DNA of 64,000 nt. Source: Providencia vermicola. Its GTDB lineage: Bacteria > Pseudomonadota > Gammaproteobacteria > Enterobacterales > Enterobacteriaceae. The stretch lies in the NCBI RefSeq assembly GCF_010748935.1, contig NZ_CP048796.1, positions 127,001-191,000 of the forward strand, read 5' to 3'. The position numbers were made by a program, and so were the translations under genes. Shown piece after piece: positions 8,862-17,428 of this stretch (the first letter of the stretch is position 1; each line of letters starts with the position of its first letter). The notes under the pieces were generated by a model that was given only the letters and a program-made list of their open reading frames with translations, made no database searches and had not been told where the DNA came from.

Positions 8862-10025
8862 AGTGTTGCGTCTGATGGCGATTAACATACCCAATATCAC
8901 CAGCCCCGCCCCAGCAGCAACGATCAACGTCCAGTTATGCGTGCTCTCCCATAGCCAGGTGGCTGTCAGTGAGCCGCATGCACCACCTATAAACATGACG
9001 CACATAAAGAGTGTATTAAGACGGTTTCGGGCATCGGGGGACAAAGAATAAATGGTGTGTTGATTGGCGATCAGGACACATTGTTCTCCCGCATCCAGTA
9101 ACAGAATCCCCACCACCATACCGGCTATACTGTTCCAGCCCCAGAAAACAGCCCAAGCCAGCAGCATGAGTACCACGCCTAAGATAACCATTCGGAAAGG
9201 GCCTTGACGATCGCTGACACCTCCTGCCAGAGGCGCGCACAGAATTCCGATTAACCCCAGTGCTGCCAGCGATCCCGTTATACCCGCACCGTAATGGTAG
9301 CGATGAGCTAGCCAGAAAGGCAGTGCCGTCCATAGCACACTGAAGGAAGCAAATAATAGGGCCTGTGTCAGTGTGGCATTCCGCAGCAGTGGCTCGCTTT
9401 TCCACAGCAGCCTTAAGGAACGCAGTACCGCGAGGTAGTTAAATTTCGGGGTGGGCAACGACTGAGAAGGCAAAATACGGGCGATGAAAAATATCGCCAG
9501 CAGTGTCATGATCGCGCCCGATAAAAAGACCCCCCGCCAGTCGAAATACTGACCGATAAAACCGCCAATAGCCCGTCCCGCGAGAATTCCAGCCAGAACA
9601 CCGCTCATTACCGTGCCCACCGTTTTACCGCGTGATGAACTTTTCGATAGCGAAGCCGCAAGCGGTACGATTTGTTGGGCGACGGTTGCTGCAACGCCCG
9701 TCAGGAAGGAAAAAAACACCAGTACTGATGCTGTTGGAGACAGTATCATGCCGATCAGTGCCAGAAACAGAACTTGTGCCTGACGCAGGATAAGTCGTTG
9801 ACGTTCTATATAATCGCCCAGAGGGATCAGTAAGAACAAGCCAGCTGCATAACCTAACTGGGTGGCCATGGGGATCAACGAAACCGCTTTCCATTCATTA
9901 GGAAAAGAGCCGGCAATCAGATTCAAAACGGATTGATTAAAATAAATATTAGCGACAACAATACAGCAGATAATTGCCAGCATTAGGATCCTGACTGAAG
10001 AAAGCTCGTGGCTATCACGACACAT
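8838..10025 (-). CDS. MFS efflux transporter (DHA1-like)
   Basis: This is a 395-residue protein from the chosen start. It has about twelve hydrophobic segments and the MFS loop motif GDYIERQRLILRQ between segments 2 and 3, plus a second version, GGVSDRQGPFRMV, between the halves. An open frame extends upstream to 10124, but that extension is charged and not membrane-like. The ATG at 10025 has an upstream GAGG at normal spacing, so I chose it. It resembles drug or arabinose exporters of the YgaY/AraJ type. It diverges from the SDR gene over a 169-base region that carries a paired direct repeat. The substrate is unknown. Confidence 0.85.
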   Translation of the reverse strand: MCRDSHELSSVRILMLAIICCIVVANIYFNQSVLNLIAGSFPNEWKAVSLIPMATQLGYAAGLFLLIPLGDYIERQRLILRQAQVLFLALIGMILSPTASVLVFFSFLTGVAATVAQQIVPLAASLSKSSSRGKTVGTVMSGVLAGILAGRAIGGFIGQYFDWRGVFLSGAIMTLLAIFFIARILPSQSLPTPKFNYLAVLRSLRLLWKSEPLLRNATLTQALLFASFSVLWTALPFWLAHRYHYGAGITGSLAALGLIGILCAPLAGGVSDRQGPFRMVILGVVLMLLAWAVFWGWNSIAGMVVGILLLDAGEQCVLIANQHTIYSLSPDARNRLNTLFMCVMFIGGACGSLTATWLWESTHNWTLIVAAGAGLVILGMLIAIRRNTSSPQTST

Positions 10026-10098
10026 GTTCACACCTCGTTCTAAACTCAATGTTGTCCACTCTATGCAATGCCAATCTTCGATTCTTTGATCACTTTTT

Positions 10099-10133
10099 TC
10101 AGACGTCTGAATTTTGCTCCCCAAGCGTCTGAA
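10099..10133. promoter_or_regulatory. Candidate operator: two CGTCTGAA direct repeats
   Basis: CGTCTGAA occurs at 10104-10111 and 10126-10133, exactly 22 bp apart start to start (two helical turns). The first copy is also half of the palindrome TCAGACGTCTGA at 10099-10110. It lies between the divergent MFS and SDR genes. Winged-helix regulators of OmpR type often bind spaced direct repeats, so the adjacent regulator at 6135-8861 is the obvious candidate. Confidence 0.5.
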
Positions 10134-10194
10134 ACAGAAATTTGCGACTAATGTTGTTCACATTAATCATGGGTCATCATGTAAGGAGCAGAAA

Positions 10195-11001
10195 ATGGAT
10201 TTAAAACTGGCAGGAAAAGTGGCTCTAGTAACCGGGGCCCGAACCGGTATTGGTTTCAGTATTTGCGTAGAGCTGGCGGCGAATGGCGTGCATCTGGTCA
10301 TGGTTGCTAGACAAAAAGCGGAATTGATATTAGCAGCACAAAAAATTGCAGATAAATACGGTGTAACGGTTCTGCCTATTGCTGGGGACGTCACGGATCC
10401 TGAACTGCCTGAGCTGGTGGTCAAACAGGCCGAAAGTGTTTTTCAGCACATTGATTTGCTCGTAAATAATGCAGGAAGAGCCCATGCGGGCACGCTGCTG
10501 ACCACATCAGAAGAAGAGTGGCAGTCGATGACAGAAACTAAATTTTCTGCAATGCGACGTTTTTGTAAGGCCGTGATCCCCAGAATGCAGGCCCGAAACT
10601 GGGGACGGATTGTGAATATTTCCTCTATTGGCGGGATCTATCCAAACCCGCAACTGACGGTTTCGCATGCTCTGAGCGCGGCAATCAATAACCTGACCCG
10701 TAGTCTGGCACTGAGTGTTGCACCTAATGGAATTTTGGTCAATGCAGTGGGGGTGGGCGCTGTCACAACCGATAATTGGGCCCAGAATATGCTGCCGAAT
10801 GTCCGCAATCGTCGTCCTGAGCTGGCTGACAAAACGGATAAGGAGGTCATGGCATTACTGGGTAAAGAAAAAACACCTGTAGGCCGTTTTGGATTGCCGG
10901 AAGATATTGCGGCAATAACCGCATTCTTACTGTCTGATCGGAATCAGTTTGTTACCGGTCAGACCATTGAGGCTTCAGGCGGGGCTGACCGATTTATGTA
11001 A
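10195..11001 (+). CDS. SDR-family protein lacking the catalytic Tyr and Lys
   Basis: This 268-residue protein is of classical short-chain dehydrogenase length. It has the nucleotide-binding TGARTGIG (13-20), the NNAG motif (VNNAGRAHAG), the active-site Ser strand NISSIGG, and the C-terminal LLSDRNQFVTGQTIEASGG. Where YxxxK should follow the Ser strand, the sequence reads SHALS, so both the catalytic Tyr and Lys are Ser. It is therefore either a non-classical enzyme or a binding protein. The ATG at 10195 follows AAGGAG, so the longer frame starting at 10114 is not used. It diverges from the MFS exporter. The substrate is unknown. Confidence 0.8.
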   Translation: MDLKLAGKVALVTGARTGIGFSICVELAANGVHLVMVARQKAELILAAQKIADKYGVTVLPIAGDVTDPELPELVVKQAESVFQHIDLLVNNAGRAHAGTLLTTSEEEWQSMTETKFSAMRRFCKAVIPRMQARNWGRIVNISSIGGIYPNPQLTVSHALSAAINNLTRSLALSVAPNGILVNAVGVGAVTTDNWAQNMLPNVRNRRPELADKTDKEVMALLGKEKTPVGRFGLPEDIAAITAFLLSDRNQFVTGQTIEASGGADRFM

Positions 11002-11733
11002 TATGCAGGATGCCTCTTATACAGACGCTGGTGGATTCATGAGTATTTTCGGATTCGCCAGCGTGGTAGATTTTTCAAACAAAGTGCATAGGAAGCTAAG
11101 CTTGCCAGTCAAAGAGCAGTAAGCACAGACGGATAGCGGTGAAAGTGTACAAACTAAAAAGCCTTAATTGTGAACCTTCCACTAATGGCCGGAAAGGGGG
11201 TTCAAGCCATCTACATCATATGGCTGCAATATAAGAGGATGAAATATCGTTTTGTCGGTAAAGGAAAAAATACTTTCGATAGGGGAAAAACCCTCCGTGT
11301 CTGCTCTGCTTAAACTGCATGAGTTATACGAATAAAGCGGACCCAAAGCGTTTTTTTATCTCTTCTTCACCTATTTAATAAGCCTTTTTAAATACCCAGT
11401 CATGGTTCAATCTACCGAAAATGTTCAATGGTTAGATTATTCAAACATGTTTTTGAATAGGGCAGCACGATAACATTGACTCATAAATCAGCTTACCTCT
11501 GGAAGCCAAATCAAAAGATATATTTTATCTTTCAATTACGTCATTCTTTTGGCTTTTTTTCGCTTTTTAATCCGATTTAAGAGTATAAAAAGTCGCCATG
11601 CTCAAATACGTGTATTCAGGTATCATCACGTATTTTTCTGGCATATTATATCTAATTTTCTGAAAATTAATTATTTTTAGTTAATTTATTGTTGGTATAT
11701 AGCGAAATGTAACGAGGTATAAATGAGATCATA
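11002..11733. other. Scar region between the G+C-rich cassette and the fimbrial locus
   Basis: There is no intact gene. It holds the integrase remnant at about 11190-11335 and, after 11340, AT-rich sequence that must include the promoter of the recombinase gene. Base composition drops sharply here from the cassette to its right flank. Confidence 0.6.
11190..11335 (+). pseudogene. Probable remnant of an integrase N-terminus (DUF4102-like)
   Basis: One frame reads WLQYKRMKYRFVGK. After a one-base shift it continues KILSIGEKPSVSALLKLHEL. Together this matches the usual N-terminal strand pattern of P4-type integrases (W-x-KYRF-xGKEKxLSIG-xYPxVSL). It is short and frameshifted, with no intact start. 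The assignment rests on pattern memory and is tentative. Confidence 0.45.
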
Positions 11734-12300
11734 ATGACTAAACGTAAATTTATTACACGAACAGAAGTGAATTCCCTATTAAAAGCAACACAGCAAGGTC
11801 GCTATCCCAACCGCGACTATTGCTTGTTATTAATGAGTTTCCTACATGGTCTAAGGGTTAGCGAGCTTACTCATATCACTATGTCGGATATTGATTTTAT
11901 ACAGAAAGTTATCTATATCAGGCGATTAAAAGGGGGGCTATCCACTGTTCAACCGATAATCCCAGAAGAATTTACCGCGATAGAAAGATGGTTAATTGAG
12001 AGAGACTCTTGGAAAACTTCTGGCTCAGATTGCTTATTTATCTCTCAGAAAGGGAGCCAAATCTCTCGCTATCAAATCTATCGTCTATTTGAGCAATACG
12101 GCAAAATCGCCGGACTTCCTGTCAAGCTCCACCCGCATATGCTAAGACATGCATGTGGATATGCATTAGCTGATCTCGGTAGGGATACTCGATTAATTCA
12201 AGACTATTTAGGCCACCGAAATATAGCCCATACTGTCATTTATACCGCAAGTAATGAAAAACGCTTTAGTGGTATTTGGTCTAATCAAGAGACGGCTTAA
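11734..12300 (+). CDS. mrpI: Fimbrial phase-switch tyrosine recombinase (MrpI/FimB type)
   Basis: This 188-residue protein has the size of FimB/FimE/MrpI, single-domain relatives of lambda integrase that invert a promoter-bearing DNA element. Catalytic residues are visible: R41 (HGLRVSEL), H135 and R138 (HPHMLRHA), H161 (LGHRN) and Y170 (HTVIYTA). It sits upstream of a fimbrial operon, as in the Proteus mrp locus, and a 311-bp segment with inverted-repeat ends lies 510 bases downstream. Function as the switch for that element is strongly suggested. Which direction it favours (ON to OFF or both) cannot be read from sequence. Confidence 0.9.
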   Translation: MTKRKFITRTEVNSLLKATQQGRYPNRDYCLLLMSFLHGLRVSELTHITMSDIDFIQKVIYIRRLKGGLSTVQPIIPEEFTAIERWLIERDSWKTSGSDCLFISQKGSQISRYQIYRLFEQYGKIAGLPVKLHPHMLRHACGYALADLGRDTRLIQDYLGHRNIAHTVIYTASNEKRFSGIWSNQETA

Positions 12301-12357
12301 TGAGCGATGTCAGCATGAAACCAAAGCTCAATATTATAAAATGAATTAAATATCAGG

Positions 12358-12405
12358 AACACCACAGTTATTCAGCTGATTGGCTTTATGGCTGAGGTGT
12401 TTTTA
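12358..12405 (+). terminator. Terminator after the recombinase gene
   Basis: The arms AACACC and GGTGTT enclose an inner CAGC/GCTG helix and are followed by a short T-run (TTTTTAT). This would separate recombinase transcription from the switch. Confidence 0.5.
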
Positions 12406-12810
12406 TAAAGAAGTTGAGATCACTATTCCTCAAATAGAGCGGTAGATACATTATATTAAAATATGGTTAGTTAATTATTTTACTTATTTTTCTTTAACCA
12501 ATTATCATCATTTAAATACTCTAAATATGAGTATTTATACTTACGTGTAAAATTAACAATATATTATCAATAAAAATACATAAGAATTACACAGATGATC
12601 TTATTGAGATTGTCATATAAAGATAATTTATAGACATAAAAAACTGATTTAATATTTTCCGGTGTTTAATGCTAAAGTGGTTATTTTACGCAATTTAAAT
12701 AACTGAAAAATAAAATTATAAAGCAAAAAATAAGATGAAAATATAAACAAAATAAAACAATGCATATAAATCAATGGTGTATATCAAATGCCGTTTAAAA
12801 TCAAATGGTA

Positions 12811-13121
12811 ACGCAACATAATAAATCAAAATGTTTAAAATGCTTAATAAGTATAATTCTGAGACTAACCAAAATCAAACAGCATAAAGTTCTGTTTGCA
12901 TAATACTTTTTAGCTATTATCAGCAATTAATGTATAAATTTGTTATCTACAACAAAAAGTTACCGACTGCGGTGTGTTTATCAAAAAAAAATAACTAGTC
13001 AAATGATCTATCCTTACTATACATATACGCAAATTAAAGATTTTAATTCTAAAAAATACAATATATAAAACAAATTTGCTAAAACCTATTTTACGCAACA
13101 TTTTGATTTATTTTGTTGCGT
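12811..13121. repeat. Invertible DNA element bounded by 24-bp inverted repeats
   Basis: The left repeat at 12811-12834 (starting ACGCAACATAATAAATC) and the right repeat at 13098-13121 (ending TTTTGTTGCGT) are inverted copies that match at 23 of 24 positions. The element they bound is about 311 bp. It lies between a MrpI/FimB-type recombinase and a fimbrial operon, the position of known fim and mrp switches. The internal promoter at 12850-12878 faces left, away from the operon, so the drawn orientation is OFF. Confidence 0.85.
12850..12878 (-). promoter_or_regulatory. Sigma-70-like promoter inside the invertible element, facing left
   Basis: On the minus strand, TTGATT (12878-12873) and TATACT (12855-12850) are separated by exactly 17 bases. 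It is the best promoter match that I see in the element. In this orientation it fires toward the recombinase. After inversion it would fire into the MrpJ-like gene and the pilin operon from about 13054-13082. Confidence 0.65.
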
Positions 13122-13207
13122 TTATTGATTGCAAGATAATCGAATTATTTGCTTTTTAGGCGGGATTGATTATGTAGCCATATTACATAAAGCTTTATTG
13201 GTGAGAT

Positions 13208-13597
13208 ATGAAAAATAATAAGTTAAAAACCAGTATAGATAATTTTCAGAAAATAATAACTGAACAAATTGGTTTGGAATTATCCCATCTTAGAAAAGAA
13301 AAAGGACTAAGTGGTAAAGATCTAGCTAAAAAATTAAAGATATCACAACAGCAAATTTCTAGATATGAAAGAGGAGTCTGTAGCATTAATTGTGGAATGC
13401 TATTTTCAATCTTATTTTATCTAGATACTCATCCTAGTAAGTTTTTCGAAAATATAATATCTAAAATAAATGAAGAATATCCTGATGCTAATTCATTTAT
13501 TCATAACAATGAACATTTTTCAGATGAGCAAGATGATTTTCATTATATTTTCAATCGACAAACAGAAATTATATTAAATTCTGTATACAGTAAGTAG
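13208..13597 (+). CDS. MrpJ-like XRE-family regulator
   Basis: This 129-residue protein has a Cro/CI-type helix-turn-helix at residues about 22-80. It contains SQQQISRYERG (46-56), the recognition-helix motif that I know from the MrpJ family of fimbria-linked motility repressors. In P. mirabilis mrpJ is the last gene of the mrp operon. Here the gene is first, between the invertible promoter element and the major pilin, 82 bases before the pilin start. If the switch turns ON, this regulator would be made before the pilins. Repression of flagella is inferred from the family. Confidence 0.8.
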   Translation: MKNNKLKTSIDNFQKIITEQIGLELSHLRKEKGLSGKDLAKKLKISQQQISRYERGVCSINCGMLFSILFYLDTHPSKFFENIISKINEEYPDANSFIHNNEHFSDEQDDFHYIFNRQTEIILNSVYSK

Positions 13598-13679
13598 TTA
13601 TTAAAAAAACATACAGTTTTAACTATGCTCACTTAATTGTTGAGTAACCATCACTTTGTTATATATCAATGAGGTTCAA

Positions 13680-14243
13680 ATGAAAAAAGTATTTGTAGCA
13701 GCACTTGTTTCTGCCGCTATCGCTTCTCCAGCACTCGCTGATCAAGGGCATGGTAAAGTGACCTTTAAAGGTGAAATTATCGATGCACCTTGCTCAATTA
13801 GCGCTGACTCTATTGACCAAACAGTATGGTTGGGCCAAATTGCTAACTCTGTTTTAGCAAATGGCGGAACTTCTAGTGCTAAACAATTCAATATTGAATT
13901 GGAAGACTGTGTATTCCCTAAAGATGCAGAAGACAAAGTCTACAATGACAAGGTCAACATCACATTCTCTGGCGCTAGTGCTGCGTTTAACCCTAAATTA
14001 TTAGGTGTAACAGGCTTAGATGCAACGGACCCAACTAGCGCTGGTAACGTTGGTATTCAATTAATTGATACAAACGGTGTTGCATTAGATATGGGTGTTG
14101 CTACAGCACAAGAACATCAATTACAAGCGGGTGATAATATTCTGCGCTATAGCGCTTACGTACAAGGTGCAAACGTTGCAGTAGATAAAATCCCCCTAGG
14201 TAAATTCGAAGGTGTGACTAACTTTACCTTAACTTATAACTAA
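13680..14243 (+). CDS. Major fimbrial subunit (MrpA-like pilin)
   Basis: This 187-residue precursor starts with a signal peptide cut after about residue 20 (ASPALA, then DQGHGKV). The mature pilin has the conserved Cys pair (DAPCSIS and LEDCVF), the GKVTFKGEI start typical of MR/P-type pilins, and a C-terminal beta strand with penultimate Tyr (FTLTYN) used for chaperone capture and donor-strand exchange. The ATG at 13680 follows GAGG and is preferred over the one at 13656, which would add eight residues before the signal peptide. It is the first structural gene of the fimbrial operon, consistent with the major rod subunit. Confidence 0.9.
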   Translation: MKKVFVAALVSAAIASPALADQGHGKVTFKGEIIDAPCSISADSIDQTVWLGQIANSVLANGGTSSAKQFNIELEDCVFPKDAEDKVYNDKVNITFSGASAAFNPKLLGVTGLDATDPTSAGNVGIQLIDTNGVALDMGVATAQEHQLQAGDNILRYSAYVQGANVAVDKIPLGKFEGVTNFTLTYN

Positions 14244-14309
14244 TTGATTAGTTAAAGAGGAGTACTTTCGTATTCCTCTATTAATCACCAAATTAAGTCA
14301 GAGGCTAAA

Positions 14310-14855
14310 GTGAAAGGATTTATCTATTTCCCAAGAAAAGTATCTTCCCTATTTCTGCTAACATTATTTCTTTCGCCACAAATGGCGGCATCACCTCATG
14401 GATGGGGGAAAGTCACAATGGGCGGCGAAATAGTCGATACTGCCTGCGCAATAGATATCGGGTCAAGGGATCAGACCATTAATATGGGGGTACTTCCAAC
14501 AAGCTATATTCGTGAAGTTGGGAAAGGCCCCATAAAAGAGTTCAATATTAAACTTGTTGATTGCCGTTGGGAAAAATACTCAAAAGAGAATAACGAATGG
14601 AATTCATTTGAAGTCACTTTTGATGGTCCATCAGAAGGGGGTTTTTTCACCCTTTCGGGTGAGGCAAAAGGAGTGCAATTGGCATTGCATGATCTCTCCG
14701 GATATTCCATTACACCAGGAAAGCCATTGCCTGCATTAGGAATGACTCCCGGCACAATGATACTGAAATATCAAATGCAATTAGTCACCAACTATCATCC
14801 TGTTAAAGCGGGTAATTACCAAACCTTATTAAGGTTCAAGGTCGATTATTATTAA
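14310..14855 (+). CDS. Minor fimbrial subunit (MrpB-like)
   Basis: This 181-residue pilin-family precursor begins with GTG after AGAGG. Residues about 1-28 form a signal peptide (ending QMAASPHG). The mature part repeats the pilin pattern GWGKVTMGGEIVDTACAID and LVDCRW with a Cys pair, and ends in the alternating strand LLRFKVDYY. It lies between the major pilin and the usher, the place of the termination or anchor subunit MrpB in the mrp operon. The specific role is inferred from order. Confidence 0.8.
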   Translation: MKGFIYFPRKVSSLFLLTLFLSPQMAASPHGWGKVTMGGEIVDTACAIDIGSRDQTINMGVLPTSYIREVGKGPIKEFNIKLVDCRWEKYSKENNEWNSFEVTFDGPSEGGFFTLSGEAKGVQLALHDLSGYSITPGKPLPALGMTPGTMILKYQMQLVTNYHPVKAGNYQTLLRFKVDYY

Positions 14856-14883
14856 TTCTAGAAGTTATATTGGTGTTTTAGGG

Positions 14884-17415
14884 ATGTTTTTTATGTTTTT
14901 TAAACAAGACAAAATAAATATAATAACGACAATGATAATGATTACTTTTGGGTCATTATCAACCCAGTTATATGCCGCCGATACCATACAGTTTAATACG
15001 GCATTATTTGATTTAGAAGACAAAAAAAACATCGATATTAAGCAATTCTCACGTGCTGGCTATATTATGCCTAGCACTTATCCGCTAAAAGTCCAATTAA
15101 ATAAAGAAACTCTGCCTGAGCAACGATTTTCATTTTATGCACCTGAGGATGACCCTGAAGAAAGTCTTGTGTGTATTACTCAAGAACAAGTTCAACAGTT
15201 AGGGTTAACGGCGGATGCTTTGAAGAAAATAACGTGGTGGCATAATAATGAGTGCCTTGATTTAAACAGCTTACCCGGTTTCAAAGCTCATGGGGATTTA
15301 TCTGACTCAACATTATATTTGAGTATTCCTCAAGCCTATCTTGAATATAGAACTACGAATTGGGATCCGCCTTCTCTTTGGGATGAAGGGATTTCAGGGG
15401 CTATTTTAGACTACAACATTAACGCAAGAGCTAATAAGCCTCATGACAACAATAGCAACTATAATATGACGGCAAATGGTGTTATTGGTGTAAACCTTGG
15501 CGCATGGCGCTTTAGGGGAGATTGGCAAGGAAATGCTCAACGAGAAACTGGCTCAAATAGTAAAAGTGAGCATAATTTCCAATGGAGCCGACTTTATATT
15601 TATAAAGCATTAACCAGTATCAAAGCAAAATTGACCTTGGGTGAAGATTATCTAAACACGGATTTATTCGATAGTTTTCGATTTACAGGTATAAGTCTAC
15701 GCTCTGATATTTTAATGCTCCCACCTAATTTACGTGGATATGCACCTGAAATAACAGGGGTTGCGACAAGTAATGCGACGGTCATTGTTAGCCAACAAGG
15801 CAGAATTATTTACCAAGAACAAGTCGCTGCTGGGCCTTTTCGCATCCAAAATTTAAGTGATGCGACGACAGGTAAGCTGGATGTTCGCATCGAAGAACAA
15901 GATGGCTCGGTTCAAGAATATCAAGTTGAAACGGCTAATATTCCTTATTTAACCCGCCCAGGCAGCGTTCGGTATAAATTAGCCATGGGGCGTCCTACAG
16001 ATATGGATCACCATGTCAATGGCGATACATTTGCAAGTGGTGAAATGTCTTGGGGGGTTACCAACGGCTGGTCGTTATTCGCAGGTTCATTAAATAGCCA
16101 AGACTACAATGCATTTAACGTGGGTGTAGGGCGAGATTTATTAGCATTTGGCGCCTTGTCTTTCGATGTTACGCATTCCATTGCAAATATTCCTAACCAT
16201 CAAAAACTGACAGGTAATTCTTATCGAATAAACTATTCGAAACGTTTTGATGATTATGATAGCCAAGTCCAATTCGCAGGTTACCGTTTCTCAGAACGTA
16301 GTTTTATGACGGTGACTGATTTTTTAGCGGCTAAAGATTCAGGTGAGCGTCAAGGCAGTAATAAAGAAATGTATGTGATTTCCTTAAATAAAAATTTTAG
16401 GGAATCAAAAATTACAGCGTATTTAAACTATTCGCATCAAACCTATTGGGATAAGCCAGAAAGCAATCGCTACAACCTCATGGTGACAAAAACCTTAGAT
16501 TGGGGAAGCTTGAAAAATATTAATATTTCGTTATCAGCTTATCGCAATAAATATAACGAAACAAATGATGATGGCCTTTATATCTCAGCATCAATGCCTT
16601 GGGGAAATGGTGCCAATATAGGTTATTCATTACAAGCAACGCGGGATGATACCGTTAATCGAGCAACCTATTATGACAAGCTGTCAGATAGAGCCAATTA
16701 TCAAGTCAGTGCAGGTTCAACCAACAAAGGCGGAACCGCGAGCACCTACCTTACCTATTATGGAGATAGTGCTAAATTAACCGCGAATGCGAGCTATATT
16801 CACAACAATTACACGTCATTTGGGTTAGGGGCTCAAGGTGGAGTCACCATGACCTTAAATGGTGCTGATACTCACCGTGTATCAAATATTGGCGGCACTC
16901 GCTTACTGATCGACACCGACGGCGTAGCTAAAATTCCCGTGTCAGATCGTGGGATCCCTATTGCATCGAATGCATTCGGTAAAGTTGTTGTCCCTGACCT
17001 GAATAGCTATTACCGCAGTAAAGTTAAAGTCGATTTAAACGCATTACCCAATAATGCCGAAATTACTGACTCCATTGTTCAAGCGACATTAACAGAAGGA
17101 GCAATTGGTTACCGTAAGTTTAATGTGTTATCGGGCGAAAAAATGATGCTTTCAATGCGCATGTCTGACGGTTCTGTACCGCCATTTGGTGCTCAAGTTA
17201 CCAATTTAAAAGGAAAAGAAACAGGAATCGTCACTGATAATGGATATGCCTACATCAGTGGTATCAACCCAAATGAAATGATGATTATTCATTGGGGTGG
17301 TGAAGCGCAATGTGAAATTCATTTTCCTGAGAACTTAGAAACAATTAATCAAGGCTTATTTATTCCTTGTAAACCATTATCGAATAAACGTAATGAAACA
17401 GATAATAATCTGTAG
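14884..17415 (+). CDS. Fimbrial outer-membrane usher (PapC/MrpC family)
   Basis: This 843-residue precursor has the normal usher length, with a signal peptide through about residue 32 (TQLYAAD). The order is periplasmic N-domain (FNTALFDLEDKKNIDIKQFS), a beta-barrel core (about 150-660) with the plug domain around residues 230-320 (LRGYAPEITGVATSNATVIV), and C-terminal domains with a Cys pair (GEAQCEIHFP, FIPCKP). Ushers form the secretion pore that receives chaperone-pilin complexes and polymerises the fibre. It is followed five bases later by the chaperone frame. Confidence 0.93.
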   Translation: MFFMFFKQDKINIITTMIMITFGSLSTQLYAADTIQFNTALFDLEDKKNIDIKQFSRAGYIMPSTYPLKVQLNKETLPEQRFSFYAPEDDPEESLVCITQEQVQQLGLTADALKKITWWHNNECLDLNSLPGFKAHGDLSDSTLYLSIPQAYLEYRTTNWDPPSLWDEGISGAILDYNINARANKPHDNNSNYNMTANGVIGVNLGAWRFRGDWQGNAQRETGSNSKSEHNFQWSRLYIYKALTSIKAKLTLGEDYLNTDLFDSFRFTGISLRSDILMLPPNLRGYAPEITGVATSNATVIVSQQGRIIYQEQVAAGPFRIQNLSDATTGKLDVRIEEQDGSVQEYQVETANIPYLTRPGSVRYKLAMGRPTDMDHHVNGDTFASGEMSWGVTNGWSLFAGSLNSQDYNAFNVGVGRDLLAFGALSFDVTHSIANIPNHQKLTGNSYRINYSKRFDDYDSQVQFAGYRFSERSFMTVTDFLAAKDSGERQGSNKEMYVISLNKNFRESKITAYLNYSHQTYWDKPESNRYNLMVTKTLDWGSLKNINISLSAYRNKYNETNDDGLYISASMPWGNGANIGYSLQATRDDTVNRATYYDKLSDRANYQVSAGSTNKGGTASTYLTYYGDSAKLTANASYIHNNYTSFGLGAQGGVTMTLNGADTHRVSNIGGTRLLIDTDGVAKIPVSDRGIPIASNAFGKVVVPDLNSYYRSKVKVDLNALPNNAEITDSIVQATLTEGAIGYRKFNVLSGEKMMLSMRMSDGSVPPFGAQVTNLKGKETGIVTDNGYAYISGINPNEMMIIHWGGEAQCEIHFPENLETINQGLFIPCKPLSNKRNETDNNL

Positions 17416-17428
17416 ATGAGTGATTGCT

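Larger units (their letters stand above)
12301..13207. other. Non-coding switch region upstream of the fimbrial operon
   Basis: This very AT-rich region has no gene. It holds a terminator after the recombinase (12358-12405), a 12-bp direct repeat TATTTTACGCAA (12682-12693 and 13087-13098), and the invertible element 12811-13121. The last 86 bases are the leader of the MrpJ-like gene. Confidence 0.75.

Noticed and set aside
9016-9405. 129-codon frame within the MFS exporter gene
   Set aside because: Alternative frame of a G+C-richer gene. The product looks like a frame-shadow, with many Cys/Arg and no domain.
10026-10124. Upstream extension of the MFS exporter frame
   Set aside because: The extra 33 residues are charged and overlap the operator-like repeats. 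A good ribosome site precedes the internal ATG at 10025.
13093-13121. Small hairpin ACGCAACA/TGTTGCGT read as a terminator
   Set aside because: It overlaps the right inverted repeat of the invertible element, has no U-run, and is better explained as part of the recombination site.
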